This document shows positions 24,571 through 32,896 of a DNA stretch of 64,000 bases, one piece after another; within the stretch, counting starts at the first letter, position 1; every line of letters starts with the position of its first letter. Below the pieces are notes generated by a model that had not been told where the DNA came from, made no database searches, and saw nothing but the letters and a program-made list of their open reading frames with translations. A program made the translations under genes and the position numbers. This DNA comes from Streptomyces camponoticapitis (GTDB lineage: Bacteria; Actinomycetota; Actinomycetes; Streptomycetales; Streptomycetaceae): the NCBI RefSeq assembly GCF_014646115.1, contig NZ_BMMV01000033.1, forward strand, positions 1 to 64,000, written 5' to 3'.

Positions 24571-24586
24571 GTCCGCCCACCGGACA

Positions 24587-24666
24587 GGCCCGGGGCGCCC
24601 GGCGCGGTGCGTCGCGACTCGCGGGATCCGGCTCCTACCGGGCGTACGCGAGCGGGTGAGCACAAC
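24587..24666. repeat. 80-bp direct repeat, copy 2
   Basis: This is the second perfect copy of 24410-24489. It ends about 250 bases before the glycosyltransferase start. Confidence 0.95.
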
Positions 24667-24914
24667 CGCGCGAGGCGTCCCGCCGGGCGGCGCGGTCCCG
24701 GCGTCCCTAGCTGCTTTCGACCTCTCACGGCCAATCCACGAACCCACGGCTGAGCCCTCCCGGCCCGCTCCATCCCCCGCAGCAGGCCGGGAGCCGGCCG
24801 GCCGTGTGCCGCCGGGGCGCCCACGCGCCTCGGCGGTTCTCACGTCCAGGCCCTGTTTCGATCCGGGACACCCGGAGACCGGGCCCAGCCCCGCCCAATC
24901 GAATGGAGACACCG

Positions 24915-26180
24915 ATGCGGGTCTTGTTCGCGGTCTTCCCGGCCACAGCACATCTGCATCCCGTGACGCCTCTGGCGTGGGCGCTGCAGAGTGCCGGCCA
25001 CGAGGTGCGGATCGTCAGCCACCCGGAGATGGCCGACACCATCAGCGCCGTGGGCCTCACCCCGGTGCCGCTCGGCGAGACCGTGGATCTCACGGCTCCC
25101 GCCCCGGACATCGGGCCACAGCTCGACCGGGTCACCCGGGCGCTGTCCCTGACCACCGACACCCATCTGTGGGAGATCCTGCGCCGCCGGGTGCTGCCCG
25201 CGCTGGCGAAGTACTTCCCCGCCGGGCCGGCCGCCGCCGGACACCGGGACATGCTGGACGACCTGGTGGAGTTCGCCCGCGGCTGGCAGCCGGACCTGGT
25301 GCTCTGGGACCCCGCGTTTCCCCCGGCGCCGGTCGCCGCCCGGGTCAGCGGCGCCGCGCACGCGCGGCTGATGTGGGGCCTGGACTACTTCGCCTGGGCC
25401 CGGCAGAAGTTCCTGGAGCGCCCGGAGCGGCCGGGCGGCGAGCCGGTCGAGGACCCGCAGGTCGCGGTGGTGCGGCCGATGCTGGAGCGGTACGGCCTGG
25501 AGTTCGACGAGGAGACGCTGCTCGGGCAGTGGACCGTCGACCCGATGCCCGCCCGGCTGCGGCTGCCGCTGGCCGTACGGTCCGTACCGGTGCGCTGGGT
25601 TCCCTTCAACGGTTCCGCCGCGGTTCCCGACTGGCTGCACGAGCCGCCGAAGCGACCGCGGGTCTGTCTCTCCCTCGGGCTCACCGCCCGTGAGCGGGAC
25701 AAGGACAGCGAGGTCGCCATATCGGACCTGCTCGACATGGTCTCCGATCTCGACGTCGAGCTGGTCGCCACCTTGAACAGCTCCCAACTGGCCTCGCTGA
25801 GCGGCGTTCCGGACAACGTCCGCACGGTCGACTACCTGCCTCTCAACCAGCTGCTGCCGAGCTGCTCCGCGATCATTCACCACGGCGGCTACGGCACCTA
25901 CGCGGCCGCGGTCGCGCACCGCGTACCGCAGCTCATCACATGGGAGGAGGGCGGCGACGCGATGGTCACCGCCCGGTACGTCACGGAGCGCGGCGCCGGG
26001 CTGGCGATGGACCGTGAGCACTTCTCGGTCGACGGGCTCAAGCGGCAGCTCGTACGCATCCTGGAGGAGCCCTCGTTCCAGGAGGGCGCGGCCGGGCTGT
26101 ACGCCGACTCGCTGACCGCGCCCGGCCCGCAGGAGATCGTCCCCCTGCTGGAGAGGCTGACCGCGCGGCACCGGAGCTGA
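24915..26180 (+). CDS. Glycosyltransferase (GT1, EryCIII/DesVII-like)
   Basis: A 421-residue GT-B enzyme that attaches the TDP-deoxysugar to the aglycone. The N-terminal MRVLFAVFPATAHLHPVTPL is typical of the macrolide/aromatic deoxysugar transferases. The nucleotide-sugar region IIHHGGYGTYAAAVAHRVPQL lies near residue 320. The N-terminal half most resembles the activator-dependent group, which normally needs a P450-like helper protein; no such helper is encoded in the window. ATG 24915 follows TGGAGA. This is the only glycosyltransferase seen, so one sugar site, or repeated use of one enzyme, is predicted. Confidence 0.88.
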   Translation: MRVLFAVFPATAHLHPVTPLAWALQSAGHEVRIVSHPEMADTISAVGLTPVPLGETVDLTAPAPDIGPQLDRVTRALSLTTDTHLWEILRRRVLPALAKYFPAGPAAAGHRDMLDDLVEFARGWQPDLVLWDPAFPPAPVAARVSGAAHARLMWGLDYFAWARQKFLERPERPGGEPVEDPQVAVVRPMLERYGLEFDEETLLGQWTVDPMPARLRLPLAVRSVPVRWVPFNGSAAVPDWLHEPPKRPRVCLSLGLTARERDKDSEVAISDLLDMVSDLDVELVATLNSSQLASLSGVPDNVRTVDYLPLNQLLPSCSAIIHHGGYGTYAAAVAHRVPQLITWEEGGDAMVTARYVTERGAGLAMDREHFSVDGLKRQLVRILEEPSFQEGAAGLYADSLTAPGPQEIVPLLERLTARHRS

Positions 26181-26195
26181 CCGACACGTTACGCG

Positions 26196-26238
26196 AGGGC
26201 GGCGGCCCACCGGGGGAGACCCGGTGGGCCGCCGCCCT
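26196..26238 (+). terminator. Strong hairpin after the glycosyltransferase
   Basis: A 19-bp perfect GC-rich stem (26196-26214 with 26220-26238) and 5-base loop lie 15 bases after the stop. It is one of the strongest hairpins in the window, so the following sugar genes may need their own promoter or read-through. Confidence 0.75.
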
Positions 26239-26296
26239 TCGCGTGCACCCGTCCGTGACCCTTCCCCACCCCGATCCGTTCTTCCCGGAGGAAACA

Positions 26297-27448
26297 GTGA
26301 TCAACGTATTCCAGCCCAGCCTGGGCGACGAGGAACTCCAGGCGATAGCCGAGGTGTTCGCCGACAACTGGCTGGGGCACGGGCCGCGTACCAAGAAGTT
26401 CGAGGCTGAGTTCGCCGAGCACCTGGGCGTCGAGCCGGAACAGGTGATGTTCATCAACTCCGCCACCGCGGGTCTCTTCCTCTCCACGGAGCTGCTCGGG
26501 CTCGGCCCCGGCGACGACGTGGTGCTGCCCTCCGTGAGCTTCGTCGCCGCCGGCAACGCGGTCGCCGCGACCGGTGCCCGTCCGGTCTTCTGCGATGTCG
26601 ACGAGCGCACGCTCAACCCGACGGCCGCCGACATCGAGCGGGCGCTGACCCCGCGCACCAAGGCGGTCCTGGTGCTGCACTACGGCGGGTATCCCGGCGA
26701 CATCGCCGCGATCGCCGCGCTGTGCGAGGAACGCGGCATCCCGCTCGTCGAGGACGCCGCCTGCGCGGTCGCCTCCACGGCGGACGGCACCGCGTGCGGC
26801 GCCTTCGGCGACATCTCCATGTGGAGCTTCGACTCGATGAAGGTCCTGGTCACCGGCGACGGCGGGATGCTCTATGTCAAGGACCGTGAACTGGCCCGGA
26901 AGGCACGACAGTTGGCGTACCACGGGCTGGAGCAGTCCAGCGGGTTCGCCAACGCCCGGGTCTCGCACCGCTGGTGGGAGCTGAACGTACGCGACTTCGG
27001 CCGCCGCGTGGTCGGCAACGACATCACCGCCGCGATAGGCAGCGTCCAGCTGCGCCGGCTGCCGGAGTTCGTGGCGCGCCGCCGTGAGATCGCCGAGACG
27101 TACGACCGGCTGCTCGCCGACGCGGCCGGTGTGCGGCTGCCCCCGGCGCTGCCCGCGGGCCACACCTCGTCGTACTACTTCTACTGGGTGCAGCTCGACC
27201 CGGCCGTCCGCGACAAGGTCGCCGCGGACCTGCTGGACCAGGGCGTCTACACCACCCTGCGCTACCCGCCGCTGCACAAGGTCCCCGCCTACCAGGGCGA
27301 CTGCGGGCCGCTGCCCGGCACCGACGCGTGCGCCGAGAACACCCTGCTGCTCCCCCTGCACCAGGCGCTCGACGACGCGGAGGTGCACAGCGTCGCCGCC
27401 GCGCTCCGCAAGTCCGTCGAGCTCCGGTCAGCCCCGGATCGGAGCTGA
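26297..27448 (+). CDS. Sugar 4-aminotransferase (DegT family, SpnR-like)
   Basis: A 383-residue PLP enzyme of the DegT/DnrJ/EryC1 family. Lys182 in SFDSMKVLVTGDGG is the PLP lysine, so it is a true aminotransferase rather than a dehydratase. The start (VINVFQPSLGDEELQAIAEV) and SYYFYWVQL look very like SpnR, which aminates C4 of the TDP-4-keto-2,3,6-trideoxyhexose in forosamine biosynthesis. That agrees with the E1-type 3-dehydratase at 30120. GTG 26297 has GGAGGAA upstream. A C3 amination cannot be excluded from sequence alone. Confidence 0.85.
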   Translation: MINVFQPSLGDEELQAIAEVFADNWLGHGPRTKKFEAEFAEHLGVEPEQVMFINSATAGLFLSTELLGLGPGDDVVLPSVSFVAAGNAVAATGARPVFCDVDERTLNPTAADIERALTPRTKAVLVLHYGGYPGDIAAIAALCEERGIPLVEDAACAVASTADGTACGAFGDISMWSFDSMKVLVTGDGGMLYVKDRELARKARQLAYHGLEQSSGFANARVSHRWWELNVRDFGRRVVGNDITAAIGSVQLRRLPEFVARRREIAETYDRLLADAAGVRLPPALPAGHTSSYYFYWVQLDPAVRDKVAADLLDQGVYTTLRYPPLHKVPAYQGDCGPLPGTDACAENTLLLPLHQALDDAEVHSVAAALRKSVELRSAPDRS

Positions 27449-27451
27449 GCC

Positions 27452-28051
27452 TTGCGTATCGCCGAGACCGGGGTGCCGGGCGCGTACGTCGTCACACCGG
27501 AACAGATCACCGATGAACGAGGCAACTTCTACGAGGCGCTGCGCTCCGAGGAGTTCGAGCGCGTGACAGGCCGGCCCTTCGTCCCGGTACAGATCAACTA
27601 CTCCGTGTCCAGGCGCAATACGCTGCGCGGGATCCATGGAGTGGCGATCCCGCCGGGCCAGGCGAAGTACGTCACCTGCGTACGCGGAGCGCTGCGCGAC
27701 ATCGTCGTCGATCTGCGGGTGGGCTCGCCCACCTTCGGACACCACGAGACCAATGTGCTGGACGCCGACTCGGGACGCTCCGTCTACGTCCCCGAGGGCG
27801 TCGGCCACGGTTTCCTCACCCTCACCGACGACGCCTGCATCTGTTACGCGCTCTCCAGCGCGCATGTGCCGGGCACCCAGATCGACATCAATCCGCTGGA
27901 TCGCGATCTCGCACTGCCCTGGGGATTCGCGGAACCGCCGCTGCTGTCCGAGAAGGACAGGGCGGCACCGACCGTAGCCGAGGCCATGTCCGCCGGAACT
28001 CTCGCCACCTGGTCGGAGGCGAACGGCGGGGCCCACCCCGTAATGCTGTGA
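27452..28051 (+). CDS. dTDP-4-keto-6-deoxyhexose 3,5-/5-epimerase (RmlC family)
   Basis: A 199-residue cupin epimerase. The RmlC catalytic residues are in place: His62 in LRGIHG, Lys72 in GQAKYV, His119 in EGVGHGF and Tyr132. It inverts C5 (and perhaps C3) of the 4-keto sugar, giving an L-configured product. TTG 27452 is used, with GGAG seven bases upstream and a conserved-looking MRIAETGVPGAYVV start. It follows the aminotransferase by three bases. Confidence 0.87.
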   Translation: MRIAETGVPGAYVVTPEQITDERGNFYEALRSEEFERVTGRPFVPVQINYSVSRRNTLRGIHGVAIPPGQAKYVTCVRGALRDIVVDLRVGSPTFGHHETNVLDADSGRSVYVPEGVGHGFLTLTDDACICYALSSAHVPGTQIDINPLDRDLALPWGFAEPPLLSEKDRAAPTVAEAMSAGTLATWSEANGGAHPVML

Positions 28052-28064
28052 GGAGAGAACTGTC

Positions 28065-29132
28065 ATGAAGGCTCTGGTGCTGTCAGGCGGCTCAGGCACT
28101 CGTCTGCGCCCGTTCAGCTACTCCATGCCCAAACAGCTCATCCCGATCGCCAACAAGCCCGTCCTGGAACACGTACTGGAGAACATCCGGGCGCTCGGGG
28201 TCACCGAGATCGGCATCATCGTCGGCGGCTGGGCGACCGAGATCGCGGACGTCCTCGGGGACGGCTCCCGGCTGGGTGTGCGGATCACCTACATCCCGCA
28301 GGAGAAGCCGCTGGGGCTGGCGCACTGTGTGACGCTGGCCCGCCCCTTCCTCGGCGACGACGACTTCGTCATGTATCTCGGGGACAACATGCTTCCCGAC
28401 GGGATCGAGTCCATCGCCGCCGACTTCAGGGCCGCCCGGCCGGCCGCCCAGGTCGTGGTGCACAAGGTGCTCGACCCCCGCGCCTTCGGCGTCGCCGAGC
28501 TGGACGTCGACGGCAACGTCGAGCGGCTGGTCGAGAAGCCCGAGCAGCCGCTCAGCGATCTCGCCCTGATCGGCGTCTACTTCTTCACGCCCGCCATCCA
28601 CCGGGCGGTCGGCGCCATCTCTCCGAGCGCCCGGGGCGAGCTGGAGATCACCGACGCGATCCAGTGGCTGCTGACCGCCGGCTCCGAGGTGAAGGCCAGC
28701 GAGTACAGCGGCTACTGGAAGGACACCGGCCGCGCCGAGGATGTCCTCGACTGCAACCGTCAGCTCCTCGCCGATCTGCGCCCCGGTGTCTTCGGCGAGA
28801 CCGACGCGGCGAGCGAACTGGACGAGGGCGTACGCATCGAGCCCGGCGCGCGCGTGCTGCGTTCCCGGATCGAGGGCCCCGTCGTGGTCGGCTCGGGCAC
28901 CGTGATCGAGGACAGCCACATCGGTCCCAACACGTCCATCGGCCGCGACTGCACCCTGCGGGGCACCCAGGTGAGCGAGTCCATCGTGATGGACGGCGCG
29001 ACCATCTCCCAGGTCCCGGGCCTGCAAGGCTCGCTCATCGGCCGTAACGCCACGGTCGGCACGACCCCCGAGCAGGACCCCCACCACCGTCTCGTGGTGG
29101 GCGACCACACCCGAATCGAGGTGGCGGCATGA
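28065..29132 (+). CDS. Glucose-1-phosphate thymidylyltransferase (RmlA, long type)
   Basis: A 355-residue nucleotidyltransferase that makes TDP-glucose, the first sugar step. LSGGSGTRLRPFSYSMPKQL is the nucleotide-binding loop and VEKPEQP the metal/substrate region. The C-terminal 100 residues form hexapeptide-like turns (left-handed beta-helix), typical of the long form in antibiotic clusters. ATG 28065 lies behind GAGGAGAG. The stop overlaps the rmlB start. Confidence 0.95.
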   Translation: MKALVLSGGSGTRLRPFSYSMPKQLIPIANKPVLEHVLENIRALGVTEIGIIVGGWATEIADVLGDGSRLGVRITYIPQEKPLGLAHCVTLARPFLGDDDFVMYLGDNMLPDGIESIAADFRAARPAAQVVVHKVLDPRAFGVAELDVDGNVERLVEKPEQPLSDLALIGVYFFTPAIHRAVGAISPSARGELEITDAIQWLLTAGSEVKASEYSGYWKDTGRAEDVLDCNRQLLADLRPGVFGETDAASELDEGVRIEPGARVLRSRIEGPVVVGSGTVIEDSHIGPNTSIGRDCTLRGTQVSESIVMDGATISQVPGLQGSLIGRNATVGTTPEQDPHHRLVVGDHTRIEVAA

Positions 29133-30118
29133 GGACACTGGTCACCGGCGGTGCGGGCTTCATCGGCTCGCACTACGTCAGGACCCTGCTCGACGGCGGC
29201 TATCCGGGCTCCGAAGGCACCGAGGTCACCGTCCTGGACAAGCTCACCTACGCCGGCAACCGGGACAACCTCCCCGCCGCGCACCCCCGGCTGACCTTCG
29301 TCGAGGGCGACATCTGCGACCCGGAGCTGGTGCGCGCGCTGCTGCCCGGACACGACGCGGTGGTGCACTTCGCCGCGGAGTCGCACGTCGACCGGTCGCT
29401 GGAATCCGCCGCGGAGTTCGTCCGCACGAACGTCGGTGGCACCCAGACGCTGCTCGACGGCTGTGTCGCGGCGGGCATCGAGCGGTTCGTGCACGTCTCC
29501 ACGGACGAGGTGTACGGCTCCATCGACCACGGTTCCTGGACGGAGGAGTGGCCGCTCGCGCCCAACTCCCCGTACGCCGCGAGCAAGGCGTCCTCGGACC
29601 TGATCGCCCGCGCCTACTGGCGCACCCACGGGCTGGACCTGTCGATCACGCGCTGCTCCAACAACTACGGCCCGTACCAGCACCCCGAGAAGCTGATCCC
29701 GCGCTTCATCACCAACCTCCAGGAGGGTGTGCCGCTCCCGCTGTACGGCGACGGGCGGAACATCCGCGAGTGGCTGCACGTGGACGACCACTGCCGGGCC
29801 ATCCAGCTGGTCCTCGACCAGGGACGGGCCGGCGAGATCTACAACATCGGCGGCGGCAACGAGCAGACCAACCTCGGGATCACCGAACTGCTTCTGGAGC
29901 TCTTCGGGGCCGACCGGTCGATGGTCCGGCGCGTCGCCGACCGCAAGGGCCACGACCTGCGTTACTCCCTGGACGAGAGCAAGATCCGCGACGAGCTCGG
30001 CTACGCCCCGCGCGTGCCGTTCGCCCAGGGGCTCGCCGACACAGTCGCCTGGTACAGCGACAACCCCGCGTGGTGGAAGGCCGTCAAGCAGCGCACCGAC
30101 AACCTCCAAGGAGTCTGA
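29129..30118 (+). CDS. dTDP-glucose 4,6-dehydratase (RmlB)
   Basis: A 329-residue extended SDR. It has GGAGFIGSHYVR for NAD, the catalytic Thr125-Asp126-Glu127 in STDEVYG, and Tyr149 and Lys153 in YAASK. It converts TDP-glucose to TDP-4-keto-6-deoxyglucose. ATG 29129 overlaps the upstream stop (ATGA) and the 3-dehydratase gene begins two bases after its own stop, so the sugar genes form one operon. Confidence 0.96.
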   Translation: MRTLVTGGAGFIGSHYVRTLLDGGYPGSEGTEVTVLDKLTYAGNRDNLPAAHPRLTFVEGDICDPELVRALLPGHDAVVHFAAESHVDRSLESAAEFVRTNVGGTQTLLDGCVAAGIERFVHVSTDEVYGSIDHGSWTEEWPLAPNSPYAASKASSDLIARAYWRTHGLDLSITRCSNNYGPYQHPEKLIPRFITNLQEGVPLPLYGDGRNIREWLHVDDHCRAIQLVLDQGRAGEIYNIGGGNEQTNLGITELLLELFGADRSMVRRVADRKGHDLRYSLDESKIRDELGYAPRVPFAQGLADTVAWYSDNPAWWKAVKQRTDNLQGV

Positions 30119-30119
30119 G

Positions 30120-31424
30120 ATGAGCGAGCACAAAGCACTGATTCTGGACGAGACCCGCAAGTACCACCTCGACACGCAGAACGACGGCGGTTTCGTCCCG
30201 GGCGTCAGCGAGATCTGGCCCTCGGGCGCGGTGCTCGACGAGGACGACCGGGTGGCCCTGGTCGAGGCGGCACTCACGATGCGGATCGCGGCCGGCCACA
30301 GCTCACGCAAGTTCGAGTCGGCCTTCGCACGCAAGCTCAAACGGCGGAAGGCCCATCTGACGAACTCCGGCTCGTCGGCCAACCTGCTCGCGATGGGCGC
30401 CTTCACCTCGCATCTGCTGGAGGACCGCAGGCTGGTGCCGGGCGACGAGGTCATCACCGTCGCGGCGGGCTTCCCGACGACGGTCAACCCGATCCTGCAG
30501 AACGGCCTGATCCCCGTCTTCGTCGATGTCGAGCTGGGGACGTACAACACCACCGCGAAGCGGGTGGAGGAGGCGATCGGGCCGCGTACCAGGGCCATCA
30601 TGATCGCGCACGCGCTCGGCAACCCCTTCGAGGCCACCGAGATCGCCCAACTCGCCGAGGACCACGGCCTGTTCTTCATCGAGGACAACTGCGACGGGGT
30701 CGGCTCCACCTACGACGGGAAGCTCACCGGCACCTTCGGTGACATCACCACCGTCAGCTTCTACCCGGCCCACCATCTGACGATGGGCGAGGGCGGCTGC
30801 GTGCTGACCGCCAATCTCGCGCTGGCGCGGATCGTCGAGTCACTACGCGACTGGGGCCGGGACTGCTGGTGCGAGCCGGGCGAGAGCAACAAGTGCCTCA
30901 AGCGCTTCGACTACCAGATGGGCACGCTGCCCGAGGGCTACGACCACAAGTACATCTTCTCGCACGTCGGTTACAACCTGAAGGCCACCGACCTCCAGGC
31001 GGCCCTGGGGCTGTCCCAGCTCGCCAAGCTCGACAGCTTCGTCGACGCCCGCAAGCGCAACTGGCGCCGGCTGCGCGAGGGCCTGGACGGCCTTCCGCAT
31101 CTGATGCTGCCCGAGGCCACCCCCCGCAGCGACCCGAGCTGGTTCGGCTTCGCGCTGACCGTGGACCCGGACGCCCCCTTCAGCCGGGCGGAGCTCGTGG
31201 AGTACCTGGAGGACCGGAAGATCGGTACGCGCCGGCTCTTCGCGGGCAACCTCACCCGGCACCCGGCCTACATCAACCAGCCGCACCGGGTCGTCGGCGA
31301 CCTGGTCAACAGCGACATCATCACCATGCAGACGTTCTGGATCGGTGTCTACCCGGGGCTCACCGACGAGATGATCGACTACGTCGTCTCCACGATCCAG
31401 GAGTTCGTCGGAGCCCGCACATGA
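30120..31424 (+). CDS. NDP-hexose 3-dehydratase (E1/SpnQ/UrdQ type, PMP and 2Fe-2S)
   Basis: A 434-residue DegT-fold enzyme in which the PLP lysine is replaced by histidine (His218 in FYPAHHLTMGEGG), as in the E1 3-dehydratases. Four cysteines (191, 249, 251, 259) have the same spacing as the 2Fe-2S ligands of E1, with CWC plus a further Cys eight residues on. It removes the C3 hydroxyl of a 4-keto sugar. The electron-supplying reductase is not in the window and is probably a cellular one. ATG 30120 has AAGGAG six bases upstream. Confidence 0.94.
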   Translation: MSEHKALILDETRKYHLDTQNDGGFVPGVSEIWPSGAVLDEDDRVALVEAALTMRIAAGHSSRKFESAFARKLKRRKAHLTNSGSSANLLAMGAFTSHLLEDRRLVPGDEVITVAAGFPTTVNPILQNGLIPVFVDVELGTYNTTAKRVEEAIGPRTRAIMIAHALGNPFEATEIAQLAEDHGLFFIEDNCDGVGSTYDGKLTGTFGDITTVSFYPAHHLTMGEGGCVLTANLALARIVESLRDWGRDCWCEPGESNKCLKRFDYQMGTLPEGYDHKYIFSHVGYNLKATDLQAALGLSQLAKLDSFVDARKRNWRRLREGLDGLPHLMLPEATPRSDPSWFGFALTVDPDAPFSRAELVEYLEDRKIGTRRLFAGNLTRHPAYINQPHRVVGDLVNSDIITMQTFWIGVYPGLTDEMIDYVVSTIQEFVGART

Positions 31425-32896
31425 CCATGACCGCCACCAACACCGCCGCCGCCACGGGCACTTCGGGCACGTCGCCCCGCTCGGCCACCGCGGCGCCCGT
31501 CCCCGCCGGGACGCTGCGGCCCCGCGAGGACGTGAACCTGCCCTTCAGACTGGCCCGTTCGGCCGCCGCCACCGGCTCCGGCGCCGGGCCGCGCACCGAC
31601 GAGGTCGCCGACTGGCTCGCGGGTCGCGAGAAGGCGCACCACTTCAAGGTGACCCGCATCGGCTTCGATCAGGTCAACGGCTGGGACTTCGACGCGACGA
31701 CCGGAAACCTCCGGCACCACAGCGGGGGCTTCTTCACCGTCGAGGGCCTGGAGGTCACGGTCTCCGAAGGCCCCGTACGGAACTGGCGGCAGCCCATCAT
31801 CAAGCAGCCGGAGGTCGGCATCCTGGGCCTGCTGGCCAAGGAGTTCGACGGGGTGCTGCACTTCCTGATGCAGGCCAAGATGGAGCCGGGCAACCCCAAT
31901 CTGCTCCAGCTGTCACCGACGGTGCAGGCCACCCGGAGCAACTACACCAAGGTGCACAAGGGCGCCGACGTGAAGTACATCGAGTACTTCGTCCGGCCGG
32001 AGCGCGGCCGGGTCCTCGCCGACGCGCTGCAGTCCGAACACGGGTCGTGGTTCTACCACAAGTCCAACCGCAACATGATCGTCGAGACGGACGAGGACGT
32101 CGTCGTCGACGACGACTTCTGCTGGCTGACGCTCGGTCAGATCGGCGAACTGCTGCTGCGGGACAACGTGGTGAACATGGACGCCCGTACGGTGCTGGCC
32201 TGCGCGCCGACCGCCCACGACGAGCACGGAGCGCTGCACACCGACACCGAGCTGCTCTCCTGGTTCACCTCCGAGCGCTCCCGGCACGATGTGCACGCGC
32301 GGCTCGTCCCGCTGAACGAACTGCCCGACTGGCGGCGCGGCGACTCCACCATCGACCATGTGCACGGCCGTTACTTCCGGGTGGTGGGCGTCCAGGTCGA
32401 GGCCGGCAACCGCGAGGTCACCGGCTGGACCCAGCCCCTCTTCGAACCGTGCGGTCCCGGAGTCACCGCGTTCCTGTCCCGGCGGGTCGGCGGGGTGCCG
32501 CACGTCCTGGCGCACGCCCGGGTCGAGGGCGGCTTCCTCGACACCGTCGAACTGGGGCCCACGGTCCAGTACACGCCCGGCAACTACGCCCATCTGGCGG
32601 GCGGCGACCGGCCGCCCTTCCTGGACCTGGTGCTGAACGCCGATCGCTCCCGTATCCGCTACGAGGCGCGGCACTCGGAGGAAGGAGGCCGGTTCCTGAA
32701 CGCCGAGAGCCGCTACATGGTCATGGACGTGGACGGGCTGGACGGGATCGGCGACGGCGGGATCGAGGACGTACCGGCCGGCTACCGGTGGGTGACCCCC
32801 GGCCAGCTCAACTCCCTTTCCCGGCACGGGCATTACGTCAATGTCCAGGCCCGCACACTGCTGGCCTGCCTCAACGCCGGGGCGGTCCCGTGGTAG
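31421..32896 (+). CDS. NDP-hexose 2,3-dehydratase
   Basis: A 491-residue protein with two related halves (about 65-265 and 280-485), each with NMIVET/RYMVMDVD-like strands and a GQIGELL/GQLNSLS helix. This is the TylX3/SpnO/UrdS family that removes the C2 hydroxyl. The N-terminal 40 residues are low-complexity Ala/Thr. ATG 31421 overlaps the 3-dehydratase stop. Confidence 0.92.
   Translation: MTMTATNTAAATGTSGTSPRSATAAPVPAGTLRPREDVNLPFRLARSAAATGSGAGPRTDEVADWLAGREKAHHFKVTRIGFDQVNGWDFDATTGNLRHHSGGFFTVEGLEVTVSEGPVRNWRQPIIKQPEVGILGLLAKEFDGVLHFLMQAKMEPGNPNLLQLSPTVQATRSNYTKVHKGADVKYIEYFVRPERGRVLADALQSEHGSWFYHKSNRNMIVETDEDVVVDDDFCWLTLGQIGELLLRDNVVNMDARTVLACAPTAHDEHGALHTDTELLSWFTSERSRHDVHARLVPLNELPDWRRGDSTIDHVHGRYFRVVGVQVEAGNREVTGWTQPLFEPCGPGVTAFLSRRVGGVPHVLAHARVEGGFLDTVELGPTVQYTPGNYAHLAGGDRPPFLDLVLNADRSRIRYEARHSEEGGRFLNAESRYMVMDVDGLDGIGDGGIEDVPAGYRWVTPGQLNSLSRHGHYVNVQARTLLACLNAGAVPW

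Larger units (their letters stand above)
24391..24914. other. 524-bp non-coding region with duplicated segment
   Basis: No frame here has convincing gene character; the frames that stay open are short and Arg/Pro-rich. It contains an 80-bp perfect direct repeat, several hairpins and a short perfect palindrome, listed separately. It separates the polyketide-tailoring part from the sugar genes and must contain the promoter of the sugar operon. Confidence 0.6.

Noticed and set aside
24410..24666. CRISPR array
   Set aside because: There are only two copies, the repeat is 80 bp, and the spacer contains hairpins; no cas genes are nearby.
24479..25693. 404-residue forward frame through the repeat region into the glycosyltransferase
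   Set aside because: It is Arg/Pro/Gly-rich, runs out of frame through the glycosyltransferase gene and contains the direct repeat as translated noise.
28760..30709. 649-residue reverse frame opposite the sugar genes
   Set aside because: It crosses rmlA, rmlB and the 3-dehydratase, all firmly identified on the forward strand.
30120..31424. Second sugar aminotransferase
   Set aside because: The fold is DegT-like, but the PLP lysine is His218 and the E1-type 2Fe-2S cysteines are present, so it is a 3-dehydratase.
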